NCBI RefSeq assembly: GCF_009901525.1
Contig: NZ_CP019288.1
Location: 2,571,501 to 2,635,500 of the forward strand
From: Kordia antarctica
GTDB taxonomy: Bacteria > Bacteroidota > Bacteroidia > Flavobacteriales > Flavobacteriaceae
DNA length: 64,000 bases
Direction of reading: 5' to 3'
Positions 61,391 through 64,000 of the stretch are shown one piece after another (position 1 is the first letter of the stretch; each line of letters begins with the position of its first letter). A program made the position numbers and the translations under genes. The notes beneath the pieces were generated by a model that made no database searches, had not been told where the DNA came from, and saw nothing but the letters and a program-made list of their open reading frames with translations.

Positions 61391-61948
61391 ATGGATTGGA
61401 TTTATGAACCTTGGCCTTGGTATATTTCAGGCTTTATGATTGCTTTAATCATGTTTTTACTAATTATGGTTGGAAAGAATTTTGGCATGTCTGGAAATCT
61501 TCGCACGATTTGTACAATCTGCGGAAGCGGAAGAAAAGTTGATTTTTTTAAATTCGATTGGAAAGCACAACGTTGGAATTTAATCGTAGTATTAGGCGCA
61601 ATTATTGGCGGATTTATCGCGAATCATTTTTTAACGCTAGAAGCTACAATCGCCTTAAACCCGAATACAATTGCCGATTTACAAACCTTAGGATTTGAAA
61701 ATGCAGGCGAAACATATATGCCAACTGAATTGTTTTCGTCTTCAGTTTTTACTGATATTAAAAGCCTTTTAGTATTAGTTATTGGCGGATTTCTTGTCGG
61801 TTTTGGCGCACGCTATGCTGGCGGATGCACATCAGGACACGCTATTTCAGGATTGAGTAATTTACAATTACCATCTTTAATTGCCGTAATCGGATTCTTC
61901 GTTGGCGGATTGACAATGATTCATTTAATTTTCCCTTTAATTTTTTAA
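61391..61948 (+). CDS. YeeE/YedE family sulfur transporter, part 1
   Basis: I start at 61391 (MDWIYEPWPWYISGFMIALI); a frame from 61304 would add 29 residues across the operator. A 185-residue membrane protein with four or five helices. Family motif for this half of the thiosulfate-type transporter: GFGARYAGGCTSGHAISGLS with the conserved cysteine. An additional CTICGSG loop near residue 40 carries two cysteines. Classical YeeE is one long protein; in this pair type, one half is encoded here and the other in the next gene, three bases on. They probably take up thiosulfate or a persulfide. Confidence 0.9.
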   Translation: MDWIYEPWPWYISGFMIALIMFLLIMVGKNFGMSGNLRTICTICGSGRKVDFFKFDWKAQRWNLIVVLGAIIGGFIANHFLTLEATIALNPNTIADLQTLGFENAGETYMPTELFSSSVFTDIKSLLVLVIGGFLVGFGARYAGGCTSGHAISGLSNLQLPSLIAVIGFFVGGLTMIHLIFPLIF

Positions 61949-61951
61949 GCT

Positions 61952-62368
61952 ATGAAAAGAACTATTATATATTTATTGATCGGAATTTTGTTTGGAATTA
62001 CCATGTTTAAATCGGAAGCCGCTTCTTGGTTTCGTATTTATGAAATGTTCAGGTTTGAAGCTTTTCATATGTATGGAATTATTGGAACTGCACTTTTTTT
62101 AGGATTAGTAACGATTCAAGTTATTAAGCGTTTCAAGATAAAATCATTTTACGGTGAGAAAATTCATTTTCCACCAAAACAGAAAAGTTTTGCACGTTAT
62201 GCGTTTGGCGGAATTTTATTTGGATTAGGTTGGGCGTTGGCTGGCGCATGTCCTGGGCCAATGTTTACGTTACTCGGCGCAGGGTTTTTACCTATTTTAA
62301 TTGTAATTTTGGCTTCGATTTTAGGAACGTTTGTATATGGTTTGTTGAAGGATAGGTTGCCGCATTAA
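61952..62368 (+). CDS. YeeE/YedE family sulfur transporter, part 2 (DUF6691)
   Basis: A 138-residue membrane protein with four helices, the second half of the split YeeE transporter: TIIYLLIGILFGITMFKSEA, FHMYGIIGTALFLGLVTIQV, FARYAFGGILFGLGWALAGACPGPMFTLLGAG with the family cysteine in GACPGP. It follows its partner by three bases and must be co-transcribed. It was merged with DUF6691 in databases, as I recall. Confidence 0.9.
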   Translation: MKRTIIYLLIGILFGITMFKSEAASWFRIYEMFRFEAFHMYGIIGTALFLGLVTIQVIKRFKIKSFYGEKIHFPPKQKSFARYAFGGILFGLGWALAGACPGPMFTLLGAGFLPILIVILASILGTFVYGLLKDRLPH

Positions 62369-62372
62369 CTTG

Positions 62373-62427
62373 TTCAATGTTCAATGTTCAATGTTCAATG
62401 TTCAATGTTCAATGTTCAATGTTCAAA
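62373..62427. repeat. Tandem heptamer repeat, TTCAATG type
   Basis: Seven to eight perfect copies of TTCAATG immediately behind the YeeE part 2 stop codon. The remaining gap up to 62633 holds REP-like CATTTCGACTTAGCTCAATGTA (62511-62532) and no gene. Confidence 0.9.
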
Positions 62428-62633
62428 ACTAAAAAATCATTTTCTTTTGCCACGAATTCATGAATGTTTTTCAACCTTTTTTTTACACAACTTTATGTGA
62501 CCTTGAATCACATTTCGACTTAGCTCAATGTAAAACTTCAAGGTAACGTACTAAAATATGAAAATCTAAAATGTCTAATGATCCAACAATCTAAGAAAAC
62601 CTCAATACTAATTACTCAATACTAACATCTAAT

Positions 62634-63284
62634 TCAAATCAACTTCTGCGATTTCGCTTTCTGAACCGCTTCCATTTTGTTATGAACTTGTAATTTTCGG
62701 TAGATATTTTCTACGTGTTTTCGAATCGTTCCTGAAGAAATAAATAGATTTTCTGCAATTTCGTTATAATTCAAACCTTTGCTTAATTGTAATAAAACAT
62801 CTGTTTCGCGTTTGGTGAGTTTTACTTTTTCAATAGATTCGTCTTCTGCGATTGTTAATGGATTTCTCAGTAATTTCAATGCTTTCAATGCAATACTTGG
62901 CGACATTGGTGCGCCATCGTTCACAACTTCTAAGATTGATTTGTGAATGTTTTCCGCATTGATTTCTTTCAATAAATAACCATCTGCACCAGCTTGAATT
63001 GCTCTGAATATATTTTCTTCATCGTCAAAAACCGTCAACATAATAATTTTTATTTGCGGATGTTTCTCTTTGATAATTTCTGTTGCTTTAATTCCATCCA
63101 TTTCTGGCATTTGAATGTCCATCAAAATAACATCAATATTATGATTCGCTTCTAATTTTCCAATCAATTCTGCACCATTTGCCGCTTTAAATTTAAACAC
63201 AAAATCATCAAAAAAAGATAACTTTTCTATCACGGCTTTTGCCAAAAAATGATTGTCTTCTGCGATGGCTATTTTGAGTTTCAT
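62634..63284 (-). CDS. NarL/FixJ-type response regulator
   Basis: A 216-residue two-component regulator. Receiver domain: KIAIAEDNHFLAKAVIEKL with acidic pocket, phospho-acceptor Asp in VILMDIQMPEMDG (about residue 56), KIIMLTVFDDE with conserved Thr and ADGYLLKEI with Lys. The C-terminal LuxR-type helix-turn-helix is LTKRETDVLLQLSKGLNYNEIAENLFISSGTIRKHVENIYRKL. It is the partner of the histidine kinase upstream on the same strand; the signal is unknown. Confidence 0.93.
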   Translation of the reverse strand: MKLKIAIAEDNHFLAKAVIEKLSFFDDFVFKFKAANGAELIGKLEANHNIDVILMDIQMPEMDGIKATEIIKEKHPQIKIIMLTVFDDEENIFRAIQAGADGYLLKEINAENIHKSILEVVNDGAPMSPSIALKALKLLRNPLTIAEDESIEKVKLTKRETDVLLQLSKGLNYNEIAENLFISSGTIRKHVENIYRKLQVHNKMEAVQKAKSQKLI

Positions 63285-63433
63285 GGTTTTGTTCGTTGTT
63301 GGTTTTTGTTGATTTGTTTTTTTGTCTTTTGTCTTTTGTCTTTTGTTGATTTGTTGATTTGAGTAACATAAACTATTAAACTTATAAACACATAAACTAA
63401 ATATTAACTGTTGTTCAAAAAATACTTTTACAT
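63285..63433. other. Gap between response regulator and kinase with heptamers
   Basis: TCTTTTG units (about 63327-63350) and TTGTTGATTTG repeats. Nothing else recognised. The two-component genes are 149 bases apart. Confidence 0.5.
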
Positions 63434-64000
63434 TTAAAATTTAGCATTTATCATTTGTACTTTTACCGTAATCGTTGTTCCTTTTTGTAACTCAGATTGA
63501 ATATCAATATTCGCGTTAATTTCGTCCATACGTTTTTGCATATTGTACAATCCGTTTCCGAGTTGAACGGTTTCTTTTTCAAAACCGATTCCGTTGTCTT
63601 TTACACTTAGTATCAATTGATTGTCAACTTCGTTAAAATGTACTTTTATCAATGTTGCTTCAGCATATTTTAGCGAATTGTTAATCGATTCTTGCACAAC
63701 TCTGAATAAATGCATTCCTTCAATTGCCGAAAATAGTATTGGCGATGTTACTCCATTATCAAATTCAAATTTTATATTTTGCTTCGCAACTTTTGCTTTT
63801 TCAATAAACGCCAACACTCTGCTTTGCAAGTCAGTAATGGAAATTTCATCTTTGTTCATTGCCCAAATCGTGTCGCGCAATTGATCAATAGTTGCTAAAG
63901 TAAATTCACTAATATAAGCCAACTTGTCCTTGAATTCGGTTGAAGTTTCTTTAGAAGCATATTTTAAGTTGTCAATTGATGAAATAATAAACGATAATTG
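63434..64000 (-). CDS. Sensor histidine kinase, N-terminal part outside window
   Basis: The frame is open to the window end: codons upstream of the first ATG-like start (TTG at 63922) continue without a stop and read QLSFIISSIDNLKYASKETS, which fits the HisKA_3 dimerisation helix. The visible 189 residues include the N box VVQESINNSLKYAEA, G1 DNGIGFEKETVQLGNGLYNMQKRMDE and a last strand TTITVKVQM. It is therefore the catalytic end of a NarX/DesK-type kinase, partner of the regulator at 62634. The phospho-acceptor His region and sensor part lie outside. Confidence 0.9.
   Translation of the reverse strand, partial: QLSFIISSIDNLKYASKETSTEFKDKLAYISEFTLATIDQLRDTIWAMNKDEISITDLQSRVLAFIEKAKVAKQNIKFEFDNGVTSPILFSAIEGMHLFRVVQESINNSLKYAEATLIKVHFNEVDNQLILSVKDNGIGFEKETVQLGNGLYNMQKRMDEINANIDIQSELQKGTTITVKVQMINAKF

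Overview
The window comes from a low-GC Bacteroidota chromosome, most likely a marine member of the Flavobacteriaceae. I infer this from the gene content and organisation: a Bacteroidota-style phenylacetate (paa) cluster, a fused E1 alpha/beta oxo-acid dehydrogenase, GSCFA, DUF4136, Lacal_2735-type and lmo0937-type small proteins, an outer-membrane beta-barrel receptor with a carboxypeptidase-like N-terminus, and TAnnTTTG promoter elements in place of sigma-70 boxes. No rRNA, tRNA, CRISPR array, phage or complete insertion sequence was seen.

Layout. 1-5.3 kb: small envelope proteins, a DUF1853 protein, a solitary urocanate hydratase (hutU) and a DUF4136 lipoprotein. 5.3-8.6 kb: an accessory stretch with a TIR-domain protein, an ATP-grasp ligase and an unknown protein. 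8.7-10.3 kb: a porin-like protein, a tiny membrane protein and an AraC-type regulator. 10.5-16.4 kb: branched-chain 2-oxo acid dehydrogenase E1 (alpha/beta fusion), a branched-chain aminotransferase and E2, with a divergent Lrp-type regulator. 16.7-19.5 kb: a VOC protein and an unusual receptor/channel fusion (TAXI-type periplasmic domain, membrane pore region, RCK/TrkA-like NAD domain). 19.5-34.3 kb: the paa catabolic cluster on the minus strand, in transcription order paaE-A-B-C-D, paaG, paaH, paaI, paaJ, paaZ, an enoyl-CoA hydratase and paaY. A TetR regulator lies upstream and a 20-bp palindrome overlaps the promoter. Three small selfish-looking genes (two four-helix-bundle proteins and one GIY-YIG protein) sit in its gaps. 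34.4-45.1 kb: phenylalanine hydroxylase, GSCFA, alaS, M23 peptidase, MerR, LemA and two TPM proteins. 45.2-53 kb: TonB-dependent receptor-like protein and the GTPases der and era. 52.5-56.7 kb: a TetR regulator, a coupled small protein, SulP transporter, beta-carbonic anhydrase and a DUF2490 protein. 56.9-62.4 kb: a Crp/Fnr regulator with a sulfur (persulfide/thiosulfate) set. 62.6-64 kb: a two-component system cut by the window end.

How genes work together. The E1/E2/BCAT block and the paa block funnel amino-acid carbon to acyl-CoA and acetyl-CoA. Phenylalanine hydroxylase is encoded divergently next to the paa regulator. The Crp/Fnr protein probably controls TauE, the MBL-rhodanese enzyme and the YeeE pair through three copies of a GTAAC-N4-GTTAC site.

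The most interesting unexplained signal is in the non-coding DNA. Three copies of a ~180-bp element (near 50.3, 52.3 and 58.9 kb) keep the same set of helices although the paired arms differ completely between copies. This compensatory change points to a folded RNA or single-stranded DNA. A second structured repeat family (three copies, ending TAACGCCC), many REP-like palindromes (one inside the paaH reading frame) and tandem repeats of several unrelated heptamers fill most other gaps.
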